Assembly (NCBI GenBank): GCA_002416125.1
Contig: DIBU01000010.1
Coordinates: 89,145 to 153,144 of the forward strand
DNA from: Halieaceae bacterium UBA5044
Lineage (GTDB): Bacteria > Pseudomonadota > Gammaproteobacteria > Pseudomonadales > Halieaceae
Length of the DNA stretch: 64,000 nucleotides
Reading direction: 5' to 3'
Part shown: one piece after another, positions 43,919 through 54,104 of the stretch
How positions within the stretch are numbered: position 1 is the stretch's first letter
Layout of the letters: the number at the start of each line of letters is the position of its first letter
Program-made: the position numbers and the translations under genes
Notes under the pieces: model-generated
Told to the model about the DNA's origin: nothing
Database searches by the model: none
The model's input: only the letters and a program-made list of their open reading frames with translations

Positions 43919-46069
43919 ATGTTTCGCCCACGCAATACCCTCGTCCTCGCCACCAGCGGAATCCTCTCATTCGCCGCGCCTGCCGCGCTTGCCGACAGCG
44001 AGCCAGCGCTGGAGACCGTGATTGTCACCGGTAAACTGTCGACCTTTGGGGCCACCAAGTCGAATATCCCCATTCTGGAAACCGCACGTTCGGTCGCCGT
44101 CATTCCCGCGGAGGAGTTTCTCGAGCGCGGCGCGCTGACGCTGGACGATACCCTCAACTATACCGCCGGCGTGGTGGGCGATACGTTCGGTTTCTCCACC
44201 CGGGGAGATTTCCCGCGTGTGCGCGGCCTGGATGTGCCCGAGTACCTGGATAACATCCAGGTACTGTTTGGCAACTACAACAACGCCCGCTCGGACATCT
44301 ACACCCTGGAGCAGGTGGAAGTGCTGAAAGGGCCGGCGTCCGTGCTGTACGGGCAGGGCTCACCCGGCGGCGTCCTCAATACGGTGAGCAAGCGTGCCGG
44401 CCGGGATGCCATGGAGCGGGAACTGGTGCTGGACTACGGCAGCCATGATCGTATACAGGGCGCCGCCGACATCGGCGTGCGCCTCAGCGAGAGCGGTGAC
44501 TGGAACGGGCGCCTGGTGGCTGTCTACCGCGACAGCGGCACCCAGCTGGATGTGGTGGATGACGACGCCCTGGTGCTGGCGCCGTCCATCACCTACGAGA
44601 ATGACCGCGCGCGCTACAGTCTGCTGCTGAACTACACCGAGCGCGAGGGTGACACGGCGCACCAGTTCCTGCCGCTGTCGGTCAGCGGCTGCGCAAGTGG
44701 CAACGTGAGTATCTCGGAGCCGAATATCTGCGCGGGCAGTACCGGTGAAGAGGTACCCGCTTCGCGCTATGTCGGCGAGCCCGGGTTCAACCGCTATGAC
44801 ACCGAGTCGCTGTCGGTAACGCTGTTTGGCGAGCAGCGCATGAACGACTGGCTGGCACTCGAGGGCACCGCCCGCTACCGCGATAACGAGGCAGACTACC
44901 GGCAGACCTGGGTGTCTTTCCTGGGCGCGGGCAATCCGCGCACGGGGCCGGACGGCACGGCGCTGCAGCGCAGCTGGTACGATGCACCCGCGTCCTCCGA
45001 GCAGTTCGCGCTGGATGCCCGCGCGCGCCTCGACCTGCAGACCGGCCCTGTCGACCACGAGGTGCTGGTGGGTGTGAACTACCAGGATGTGAGCACCCTG
45101 CAGGAAGCCGCGTTTCTCTCCCGACCAACGACGTTCAATGTGCTGCGCCCCGTCTACGGTGCTGACCCGCTGCCTTCAGCCGCTGAGCTGGACGCGGCGC
45201 GCAGCCGGCGGAGCAGCGACATCGAGGCCATCGGCTATTACCTGAACACGCAATCCAGCGTGGGTAACTGGGTGTTTACCGCGGGGCTGCGCTACGACGA
45301 TGTCGATACCGGTAATGGCGCCGTCACCCAGCGCGACGATGCCACCTCCTATGCGGTGGGTGCACTGTACAAGACGGCACTGGGGCTGAACCCGTATATC
45401 AGCTATGCGGAATCCTTCCAGCCTGTGGTGGGTACCGACGCGTTGACCAGCGCGCCCCTGCAGCCGCAGGAAGGCGAGCAGACGGAGCTCGGTATCAAGT
45501 TCCAGCCGCCGGGTACTCGCAGCTACCTGACTGCGGCCTATTTCGACATCGAGCAGTCGAACCTGCCCAATCCCGCCGCCCTGCCCAATGCCAGTACCCA
45601 GCAGGAGGGCGTCGCCACCATCACCGGCTTTGAGGTGCAGGCGCAGACTGTGGTCGGTGATGTGTATCTGGATCTGAGCTACAGCGTGCTGGACACCGAA
45701 AGCCCTGACGGAGCGCGATTCCCCAGCATACCGGAGGAGCAGGGTTCGGTCTGGGCCACCTGGCGCCCGGCTGCCGGCGCCCTGAGCGGGTTCAGTGTCG
45801 GTGCCGGCCTGCGCATGGCGGGCGGTAATGAGAGCAGTGGCACGGCATTCCTTGCCGCCAACGCGTTCGCACCCACCCCCGTGGTGGTCAGGACCGACGG
45901 CTACACGCTGGTGGATGCGATGCTGGCCTACGAATTCGCCCGCGCGTCGGTGTCCCTGAACCTGCGCAACCTGTTGCAGGAGGAGTACTACGGTACCTGC
46001 CTGGCCCGCGGCGACTGCTTCCCGGGTGAAGAGCGCACTGTGGTGGCGCGTGTGACTTACCGCTTCTGA
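43919..46069 (+). CDS. TonB-dependent siderophore receptor
   Basis: From the ATG at 43919 this receptor has 716 residues: a signal peptide to about ALAD at 28, the TonB box ETVIVTGK, a plug domain with RSVAVIPAEEF and VRGLDVPEYLDNIQ, then the barrel ending VARVTYRF. PNICAGSTGEE and CLARGDCFPGEE carry extra Cys. The LYGQGSPGGVLNTVSKR segment (about 137-153) is the siderophore-receptor signature. AAGG is upstream of the ATG, and a Fur box is 21 nt away, so iron repression is probable. Confidence 0.92.
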   Translation: MFRPRNTLVLATSGILSFAAPAALADSEPALETVIVTGKLSTFGATKSNIPILETARSVAVIPAEEFLERGALTLDDTLNYTAGVVGDTFGFSTRGDFPRVRGLDVPEYLDNIQVLFGNYNNARSDIYTLEQVEVLKGPASVLYGQGSPGGVLNTVSKRAGRDAMERELVLDYGSHDRIQGAADIGVRLSESGDWNGRLVAVYRDSGTQLDVVDDDALVLAPSITYENDRARYSLLLNYTEREGDTAHQFLPLSVSGCASGNVSISEPNICAGSTGEEVPASRYVGEPGFNRYDTESLSVTLFGEQRMNDWLALEGTARYRDNEADYRQTWVSFLGAGNPRTGPDGTALQRSWYDAPASSEQFALDARARLDLQTGPVDHEVLVGVNYQDVSTLQEAAFLSRPTTFNVLRPVYGADPLPSAAELDAARSRRSSDIEAIGYYLNTQSSVGNWVFTAGLRYDDVDTGNGAVTQRDDATSYAVGALYKTALGLNPYISYAESFQPVVGTDALTSAPLQPQEGEQTELGIKFQPPGTRSYLTAAYFDIEQSNLPNPAALPNASTQQEGVATITGFEVQAQTVVGDVYLDLSYSVLDTESPDGARFPSIPEEQGSVWATWRPAAGALSGFSVGAGLRMAGGNESSGTAFLAANAFAPTPVVVRTDGYTLVDAMLAYEFARASVSLNLRNLLQEEYYGTCLARGDCFPGEERTVVARVTYRF

Positions 46070-46133
46070 GGCTGGCACAGGTGTTGCCCGACGTGCGTCC
46101 GGTGATGGGCGCTGCGCGGCAGGCAGCGAGCAT

Positions 46134-46769
46134 TCAGCTGTAGCTGGGCATCCAGCCGCCGCAGTCTTTCCAGCGATTGACGATCTCGCAGAACAGGTCG
46201 GCGGTGCGCTCCGCATCGTAGGCCGCGGAGTGCGCTTCGGCGTTGTCGAAGGCGATGCCGGCTTCCTTGCAGGCCTTGGCCAGCACGGTCTGGCCGTAGG
46301 CGAGGCCCGCCAGGGTGGCGGTGTCGAAAAACGAGAAGGGGTGAAAGGGATTGCGCTTGATGCTGCAGCGCTCTACGGCCGCATTGACGAACCCGGCGTC
46401 GAAGTGTGCGTTGTGACCGACCAGGATGGCGCGGTTGCAGCCCTGGTCGCGAATCTCCTTGCGCACAATGCGGAACAATTCACCGAAGGCGTCCTCTTCG
46501 CTCATGGCCTCGCGAAACGGGTGCCAGGGGTCGATGCCGGTGAAGTCCAGTGCGGCCTGTTCGATGTTGGCGCCTTCAAAGGGTTTTACGTTGAAGCTCC
46601 AGGTGCGGTGTACCCCGAGGTTGCCGTCCTCATCCATGCGTACAATGGTTGCGGCGATTTCCAGCACGGCATCGGTGGCGGCGACGAAGCCGCCGGTCTC
46701 CACATCCACCACCACCGGTAGAAAGCCGCGGAAACGGTCGCAAATGCGATGTTCTCCCTCGTCGCTCAA
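46134..46769 (-). CDS. rnt: Ribonuclease T
   Basis: RNase T is a DEDD-type 3'-5' exoribonuclease that trims tRNA and other stable RNA ends. From the TTG at 46769 it is 211 residues: VVVDVETGGF (Exo I Asp and Glu), LVGHNAHFDAGF (Exo II), and HSAAYDAERTADLF (Exo III, His and Asp). The start overlaps the pyrC stop (TTGA), typical of coupling; an ATG at 46799 is inside pyrC and less likely. The neighbour pyrC is upstream on the same strand. Confidence 0.94.
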   Translation of the reverse strand: MSDEGEHRICDRFRGFLPVVVDVETGGFVAATDAVLEIAATIVRMDEDGNLGVHRTWSFNVKPFEGANIEQAALDFTGIDPWHPFREAMSEEDAFGELFRIVRKEIRDQGCNRAILVGHNAHFDAGFVNAAVERCSIKRNPFHPFSFFDTATLAGLAYGQTVLAKACKEAGIAFDNAEAHSAAYDAERTADLFCEIVNRWKDCGGWMPSYS

Positions 46770-47818
46770 CGGCCTGTGGCCTCGCTGCACACCTGCCACT
46801 GTACCGATTCGCCTGCGCGCAGTGGGGTCAGGTGGGTGTCGGCGAGGGGAAGCTGGGTGGGTACGGTCCAGGCGGCCTTGCGCAGGGTGATGCGGTCCGT
46901 GTTGCGGGGCAGGCGGTAGAAGTCCGCGCCGAAGTGGCTGGCAAATCCCTCCAGCCGGTCCAGCGCGCCGGCGGCGTCGAAGGCCTCGGCATACAGTTCC
47001 AGGGCGGCGTGCGCCGTATAGCAGCCGGCGCAGCCACAGGCGGTTTCTTTGCGCCCGGTGGCGTGGGGCGCCGAGTCGGTGCCGAGAAAGAAGCGTGGGC
47101 TGCCGGAGGTGGCGGCGCGCAACAGGGCTTCCTGGTGCGTGTTGCGTTTCAGCACCGGCAGGCAGTAGTAGTGCGGGCGAATGCCGCCCACCAGCATGTC
47201 GTTGCGGTTGAGCAGCAGATGGTGCGCGGTGATGGTTGCCGCGACATTGCCCGGTGCCGAGCTGACAAAGTCGACTGCATCGGCGGTGGTGATGTGTTCC
47301 AGTACCACGCGCAGGCCTGGGAAGCGCTGCACAATCGGCGCCAGGTGACGATCGATGAACACCTTTTCCCGATCGAAGATATCCACGCTGTGGTCGGTGA
47401 CCTCGCCGTGGATAAGCAGTGGCAGGTCTGCGTCCTGCATGGCTTCCAGCGTCGGGTACAGGGCGTCCAGTTCAGCGACGCCGGCCTCCGAGTTGGTGGT
47501 GGCACCGGCGGGGTACAGTTTTACCGCGTGTACGAAGTCGCTGTCTGCGGCGCGGCGAATTCCCCCAGCGTCCGTGGCATCGGTCAGGTAGAGGGTCATC
47601 AGCGGCTCGAAGCGGCGCGGCAGGTCGGCCATGGCGGCGAGGATGCGCTCCCGATAAGCGCTGGCGGCGGCCACCGTGGTCACCGGCGGGGTGAGGTTGG
47701 GCATCACGATAGCGCGGCCGAAATAGCGTGCCATGTCGGCACAGGTATGCGCCAGGGCGCTGTCGTCGCGCAGGTGGACGTGCCAGTCATCGGGGCGGAG
47801 AAGAGAGAGTTCAGTCAC
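46766..47818 (-). CDS. pyrC: Dihydroorotase
   Basis: PyrC cyclises carbamoyl-aspartate to dihydroorotate. The 350-residue class II enzyme has the metal-binding DDWHVHLRD (10-18), LKLYPAGATTNS-like VKLYPAGATTNS with the carboxylated Lys at about 99, HGEVTD, LEHITT and the GTDSAPH motif (about 247-253). It precedes rnt and runs opposite to argG, with a 127-nt divergent gap. Confidence 0.97.
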   Translation of the reverse strand: MTELSLLRPDDWHVHLRDDSALAHTCADMARYFGRAIVMPNLTPPVTTVAAASAYRERILAAMADLPRRFEPLMTLYLTDATDAGGIRRAADSDFVHAVKLYPAGATTNSEAGVAELDALYPTLEAMQDADLPLLIHGEVTDHSVDIFDREKVFIDRHLAPIVQRFPGLRVVLEHITTADAVDFVSSAPGNVAATITAHHLLLNRNDMLVGGIRPHYYCLPVLKRNTHQEALLRAATSGSPRFFLGTDSAPHATGRKETACGCAGCYTAHAALELYAEAFDAAGALDRLEGFASHFGADFYRLPRNTDRITLRKAAWTVPTQLPLADTHLTPLRAGESVQWQVCSEATGR

Positions 47819-47945
47819 GGCAAACCACGGCAGGAAATGTCAGCGGAGATGGTAACGTAAAGGGCAGGCCACGGGAATACGGGCTGGGAATCCCGCCCTG
47901 CCACGCGTAAAATAGGCGTTTTGGCGCCTCAAAGCGGAGCAGTTT

Positions 47946-49166
<1,221 letters not shown>

Positions 49167-49343
49167 GTCCCGTGCGGGGAGAGTTCGTCGCATTGTTGCC
49201 GGACACCGACCTCGGCGGCGCTACCCGTCTGGCGGAGTAGTTGCGCGCGCCTGTTTGACTCTGGTGCTCGCCGCAACTCCGGGTTATAAAGCCAGGGGTA
49301 TCTACCCGCCCTGTGCGGGTGTCTATCTGTCGCGGGTGCCGGT

Positions 49344-50993
49344 ATGCGTGTTTTGCTGTTTTTCCTGATGTCTATGCTGTCCACCACTACGGCCTGGGCC
49401 GATGCCGATGCCGGTAGCAGTGGGGCCGCTTATTCGTCCGAGGTGTTCTTGCATGAGGCCGCGCGTGACGATGGCGTCATGACCGCGTCTGTGGTGCTGG
49501 ATGGTGAAACCCTGTTCCGTGTGCGGGGCATCTCCGCGGCACCGGCGTCTGACCGGGCAGCGAGTATCCGTGAGGCGATAATCAATCTGGCGGATGATCC
49601 GACGCTGGACGCCCATGCAGGCGAGGTGGTGAGCGGCGGAGACAGGGTGGTCATCCGCATCGCAGGCCAGCGTATTGCAACGCTGTACCCGGCCGATGCC
49701 GCACTCGAGCAGGCCCCACTGGGCGTGCTGGCTGAGGCCAGCATGAACCGGATTGCGAATGCCGTCGTCCGTTACCGCGAAGAGCGCAGTCACCCGCGGC
49801 TGCTGGCCAGCACCGGCCTGCTACTGGTCATCACGCTGGCCGCCGGTGTATTGCTGTACGCCGTCAAAGCACTGTTCGGCTGGTTCAACCGCCTGATTGA
49901 AAAGGCCGTCAAGAAGCGTATCCAGGACATTGAGCGCGCGTCGCACCGGATTATCGACGCGGCACAGCTCTGGAGCTGGCTGGGTGGCGTGGTGCGCGGT
50001 ACGCGCGCGCTGGCGCTGGTGGCCATCGTACTCGGCTGGCTGAATGCGTCGCTGGGGTTGTATCCGTGGACGCGCCCCTTCGCCAGCAATCTGTTCCATC
50101 TTATTCTCAACCCGCTGCAGAAAATGGGTACAGGGCTGCTGCAGTCGCTACCGGACCTCGTTTTCCTGGTGCTCCTGGTTATCGTGGTTCGTGCCGTGCT
50201 GCGCGCCACCAAGGTGTTCTTCGAGCGCGTTGATCGGGGCCGCATTCGCCTCGAGAATTTCGATCGCGACTGGGCCATGCCCACGTATCGCATCATGCGC
50301 ATTCTGGTTATCGCCTTTGCGCTGGTGGTGGCCTACCCCTACATTCCCGGCTCGGACTCCGAGGCCTTCAAGGGCGTGAGTATATTTCTTGGTGTGGTGT
50401 TCTCCATCGGCTCGTCGTCGTTTATCGCCAACATGATTGCTGGCTACAGCCTGACCTATCGCGGCGCATTTCGCGAAGGCGACCGGGTGCGTATCGGTGA
50501 CCACATGGGCGAAGTGGTGAACGTGCGGGCGCTGAGCACGCAGTTGCGGTCCCCCAAGAACGAGGACGTGAACATTCCCAACTCTGAAGTGCTTGGCTCC
50601 ACCGTGGTCAACTACAGCAGTTTTGCCCGCGAGAAGGGCGTTATCCTGCACACCGATGTCGGCATCGGTTACGACGCACCCTGGCGGCAGGTGGAGGCCA
50701 TGTTACTGATGGCGGCGGCGCGCACCGGCGGACTCGAAGCCGACCCCGCGCCCTTCGTGCTGCAAACGCAGATGGGCGATTTCACCGTCATCTACCAGCT
50801 CAATGCGTACTGCCGGGATGCCACGCGCATGCTGCAAACCTACAGCGACTTGCACGCGAACATCCAGGACGTGTTCAACGAGCACGGGGTGCAGATCATG
50901 TCGCCACACTACGAGCGGGACCCGGAAGTGCCCAAGGTGGTGGCCCCGGAAGACTGGTATCCGGCACCCGCGAGGGCACCGGAGCAGAGCTGA
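49344..50993 (+). CDS. MscS-family mechanosensitive channel
   Basis: The 549-residue membrane protein has a signal peptide (MLSTTTAWAD near 17-20), a periplasmic domain to about 150, TMs (about 155-175, 215-235, 255-275, 310-335), the MscS pore helix GVVFSIGSSSFIANMIAGYSLTYRG (about 350-375) and the beta domain GDRVRIGDHMGEVVNVRALSTQL. It opens under membrane tension and releases solutes in osmotic downshock. The length is greater than E. coli MscS. The gap upstream of the gene (49167-49343) carries only a weak ACCCGC/GCGGGT hairpin. Confidence 0.88.
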   Translation: MRVLLFFLMSMLSTTTAWADADAGSSGAAYSSEVFLHEAARDDGVMTASVVLDGETLFRVRGISAAPASDRAASIREAIINLADDPTLDAHAGEVVSGGDRVVIRIAGQRIATLYPADAALEQAPLGVLAEASMNRIANAVVRYREERSHPRLLASTGLLLVITLAAGVLLYAVKALFGWFNRLIEKAVKKRIQDIERASHRIIDAAQLWSWLGGVVRGTRALALVAIVLGWLNASLGLYPWTRPFASNLFHLILNPLQKMGTGLLQSLPDLVFLVLLVIVVRAVLRATKVFFERVDRGRIRLENFDRDWAMPTYRIMRILVIAFALVVAYPYIPGSDSEAFKGVSIFLGVVFSIGSSSFIANMIAGYSLTYRGAFREGDRVRIGDHMGEVVNVRALSTQLRSPKNEDVNIPNSEVLGSTVVNYSSFAREKGVILHTDVGIGYDAPWRQVEAMLLMAAARTGGLEADPAPFVLQTQMGDFTVIYQLNAYCRDATRMLQTYSDLHANIQDVFNEHGVQIMSPHYERDPEVPKVVAPEDWYPAPARAPEQS

Positions 50994-51017
50994 GGCGGGC
51001 CATGCCGGCCCGTCGGA

Positions 51018-52280
51018 TCAGCGCAGGCTATAGCGCACCGGCATGGACTTGAGGCCGCCGACGAAAATGGCCTTGACCCACTCGGGTTCGCCGTTGAACT
51101 GCATGTCTTTCAGTCGCGGCAGTAACTCCCGGAAGAAACAGCTCACTTCCAGTGCGGCCAGGTGCTGCCCCAGGCACATGTGGGAGCCGTAGCCGAAGGC
51201 GAGTTGCTGCTTGGGGTCGCGCAACAGGTCGAGGCGGTTCGGGTGATCAAAGGCTTCCGGGTCGCGGTTGGCGGCCGGGTACCAGAGGGCGATGTTGTCA
51301 CCGGCGTTGATCTGCTTGCCGTGCAACTCCAGCGACTCGGTAGCAGTGCGTACCATGTGCCGCACCGGTGATACCCAGCGGATAATCTCCTTGGCGGCGC
51401 CGATGTCCAGCTCCGGCTGTTCGCGCCACAGTTCAAGCTGGTCGGGATGTTCCAGCAGTGCCTTCATGCCGCCGCCGATCGCCGCGGACGTGGTGTCGTG
51501 GCCGGCCGTCGCGGTGATAATGAAGTAGCTGGCCTGGTCGAGCACGTTCATCGGCTCGCCATCCACCTGGGCGTTGGCGAGCACCGTCGCCAGGTCGTCT
51601 CGGGGGTTCTTCTTGCGGTCCTCGATGACCTCGCTGAAATAGGCGCCGAAATCGTTCAGCACGTCCAGCCCCGCGGTCTGGCTGTCAGCGCGCTGCAGGG
51701 ACGGGTCCTGGCTGCCGAACATTTCCTGCGTCAGCTTGAGCATGGTGGCCTCGGACTCGCGTGGCAGGCCGAGGATGGAGAGGATGATGCGCAGCGGAAA
51801 CAGCAGGGCGATGTCGCGGACGAAGTCGCATTCGCTCCCCATCTCCTGCATCTTGTCGACGAACTCTTTCGACAGCGCTTGCACTTCGGCACGCAGTGAT
51901 TCGATGCTGCGGGGCAGGAACCACTCCCGGGTGACCTTGCGCAGCTTGAGGTGCTTGGGCCGATCCATGTGAATCAGCGTTTCCAGGCCGTTGCGCGTTC
52001 CAAAGCGGTCCAGCAGGGCCTCTTCAAACACCGTTGGAATCAGTACCGTGCGCGGCGCACTGAGGAAGCGGTCGTTCTCGCTGCCGATGCGCTTGATGTC
52101 GTCATAGCGCGACAGCGACCAGAAGGGAAGATAGTCGGGGTGTTCCACACGGGCCACGGGGTCGTTGGCCCGCAGATAATCGAACAGCGCGTACATGCTG
52201 CGCTCGTCGCCCATGATATGGGCATTGAGTACGTCGGCAGGCTTGAAGGGGGGCATTTGCTGCTGGCTGGCACCGGTCAC
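51018..52280 (-). CDS. Cytochrome P450
   Basis: The 420-residue soluble P450 has the I-helix oxygen motif ATAGHDTTSAA (about 255-265), the K-helix ExxR in KEIIRWVSPVRH, and the heme-binding FGYGSHMCLGQHLAALE with axial Cys at about 368. No membrane anchor is seen, so it is a typical bacterial class I enzyme needing separate ferredoxin partners, which are not in the window. Start GTG with AGGAG six bases upstream. The leader contains AACAACAGGAG, a CA-rich motif at the ribosome site. Confidence 0.9.
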   Translation of the reverse strand: MTGASQQQMPPFKPADVLNAHIMGDERSMYALFDYLRANDPVARVEHPDYLPFWSLSRYDDIKRIGSENDRFLSAPRTVLIPTVFEEALLDRFGTRNGLETLIHMDRPKHLKLRKVTREWFLPRSIESLRAEVQALSKEFVDKMQEMGSECDFVRDIALLFPLRIILSILGLPRESEATMLKLTQEMFGSQDPSLQRADSQTAGLDVLNDFGAYFSEVIEDRKKNPRDDLATVLANAQVDGEPMNVLDQASYFIITATAGHDTTSAAIGGGMKALLEHPDQLELWREQPELDIGAAKEIIRWVSPVRHMVRTATESLELHGKQINAGDNIALWYPAANRDPEAFDHPNRLDLLRDPKQQLAFGYGSHMCLGQHLAALEVSCFFRELLPRLKDMQFNGEPEWVKAIFVGGLKSMPVRYSLR

Positions 52281-52295
52281 GTTGAGCTCCTGTTG

Positions 52296-52421
52296 TTAGC
52301 GCAGTTGATGTTTGTGGATGTTGCCGCCTTTCATCACCAGGCCCACATCCAGCAGGCTCCTGATGTCCTCCAGTGGCGAGGCGGTGAGGGCGCGCGCGAA
52401 TGCGGTTGGCATACAGTGCAT
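52296..52421 (-). pseudogene. Short ORF resembling an amidohydrolase C-terminus
   Basis: The 41-codon frame ends in LEDIRSLLDVGLVMKGGNIHK, which looks like the final strand-turn of amidohydrolase-superfamily enzymes (DIRxLxDVxLVMKxG). No catalytic part exists upstream, so this is probably the remnant of a deleted gene just before the P450. It has its own AGGAG nine bases before the ATG, so translation is possible. It stops 16 nt before the P450 start. Confidence 0.45.
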
Positions 52422-52695
52422 GCGGGTGCTCTCCTGTGATGATTTGAAATTCAATGCGCGGCAGTATGCCAAAACACGGGGGGTTCGGAAGGGTCATTTA
52501 TGGCCACAATACGGTTTGTCGGCCAAATGCACCGTTTACCCCGCGCACGCATGACAGCGGCCGGTGCGCTTGTCACAATCGAACACGAAAAACCTGCTGA
52601 CGAGCGAGGTCGCGGGCCATGGCCGCATACAGTTCAAGCGTTGCACCAGGTCACTCGGCAATTGCCTGGTTGCCGCGGTGAGGGGGAATGATGGG

Positions 52696-53484
52696 GTGTT
52701 GACGCGCCTGTTCATTTCCCACGGTGGAGGGCCGCTGCCCTTACTCGGCGACCCCGGGCACGCAGAGCTGGTGCTTACCCTGCAGCGCATTGCCCGCGAG
52801 TTGCCGCGCCCGCGCGCGATCATTGTTGCAAGTGCGCACTGGGAAGCCGCGCAGCCTGCGGTGACGACAGCCGCTGCCCCCGACCTGTTCTACGATTACT
52901 ACGGCTTTCCACCGGAATCCTACGCCATTGAGTACCCGGCCCCCGGGCATCCGGCGCTGGCGCAGGAGGTTCTGGCCGCGCTGCAAGGGGCGGGGCTGGT
53001 GGCGCGAGGGGATGCCAGCCGTGGTTTTGATCACGGCCTGTTCGTGCCGCTGAAAATCCTCTACCCGGACGCCGATATTCCCTGCATTCAGCTCTCCCTG
53101 CTGGCGTCGATGGACCCGGAAGCGCATTTGCGCATGGGGCGAGCGCTGGCGGCGCTGGACGGCGAAGGCGTGCTGCTGATTGGTTCAGGCTCGTCATTTC
53201 ACAACGTGCAGGCCTTCTTCGGCCAGAGGGAGCCGGCACTCTACACCCGCAACCGTGCCTTTGAAGACTGGCTGGTCGACACACTGGCCGAGGCCCCGCT
53301 GGACGATGCGGAGCGCGAGGCGCGCCTGCTGCAGTGGGACAGTGCACCCCACGCCCGTTTCTGCCACCCGCGGGAAGAGCATCTGTTGCCGCTGCTGGTG
53401 TGTGCCGGGGTGGCGCCGGGGCCGGCGACGCGGGTCTGGCGATTCGGCGCCATGGGCATGCAGGGCAGTTGTTTTGCCTGGTAG
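52696..53484 (+). CDS. Extradiol aromatic ring-opening dioxygenase, DODA family
   Basis: The 262-residue protein is of the class III extradiol dioxygenase (LigB/DODA) type. Putative metal ligands are HGGG near residue 8, SAHWE (about 49-53), FDHGLFVPL (about 114-122) and HPREEH near 234. GTG at 52696 is preceded by GGGGG. It is 36 nt from the following DUF924 gene. The homologue in E. coli is YgiD; the native substrate is not certain. Confidence 0.85.
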   Translation: MLTRLFISHGGGPLPLLGDPGHAELVLTLQRIARELPRPRAIIVASAHWEAAQPAVTTAAAPDLFYDYYGFPPESYAIEYPAPGHPALAQEVLAALQGAGLVARGDASRGFDHGLFVPLKILYPDADIPCIQLSLLASMDPEAHLRMGRALAALDGEGVLLIGSGSSFHNVQAFFGQREPALYTRNRAFEDWLVDTLAEAPLDDAEREARLLQWDSAPHARFCHPREEHLLPLLVCAGVAPGPATRVWRFGAMGMQGSCFAW

Positions 53485-53520
53485 TGTGGGGCAGGGGCAG
53501 GTAGGCACGGGGAGGCCGGT

Positions 53521-54063
53521 ATGGTAACGCCTGAGGATATCCTCGCGTTCTGGTTTCAGGAGCTGGAGCCGCGTCAGTGGTGGGCGGTGGATGCCGCGCT
53601 GGACACCCGCATCGGCGAACGTTTTCTGCCGACGCTGGAGCAGGCCGCGCGCTGTGAGCTGGCGCCCTGGCGGGCCAGTGCAGCTGGGCGCCTTGCCGAG
53701 GTGATTGTGCTGGACCAGTTCTCCCGCAATATCTTTCGCAATACACCGGGTGCCTTTGCGCAGGATCCGCTCGCGCTGGGCCTGGCGCAGGAGGCAGTGG
53801 CCGGCGGCGCACTGGCACTGCTCGAGCCGGACCAGCGCAGTTTTCTCCTCATGCCCTACATGCACAGCGAATCACGACTGATCCACGAGGCCGCAGAGCC
53901 ACTGTTCAAGGCCTGGGCGCCGGCCAACAACCACCACTTCGAGCTGCGGCACAAGGAGATCATCGACCGTTTCGGTCGCTACCCGCACCGCAATGCCATT
54001 CTGGGCCGCGAGTCCACGGCCGAGGAGCGGGAGTTCCTCACCCAACCCGGCTCCAGTTTCTAG
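53521..54063 (+). CDS. DUF924 family protein
   Basis: The 180-residue protein has the DUF924 landmarks ILAFWF (7-12), WWAVDAALD, VIVLDQFSRNIFRNTPGAFAQDP (about 61-83) and FLLMPYMHSES. The family is TPR-like and of unknown function. It follows the DODA dioxygenase closely, so the pair is probably an operon, and it converges with dnaE2. Confidence 0.88.
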   Translation: MVTPEDILAFWFQELEPRQWWAVDAALDTRIGERFLPTLEQAARCELAPWRASAAGRLAEVIVLDQFSRNIFRNTPGAFAQDPLALGLAQEAVAGGALALLEPDQRSFLLMPYMHSESRLIHEAAEPLFKAWAPANNHHFELRHKEIIDRFGRYPHRNAILGRESTAEEREFLTQPGSSF

Positions 54064-54104
54064 CGCCCCGCAGGTGCGCTGCCAGCCTTTGTGCAGCGCG
54101 CGGC

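Noticed and set aside
49300..49322. Hairpin ACCCGC/GCGGGT between argG and the channel gene as a terminator
   Set aside because: No T run follows; not enough to call.
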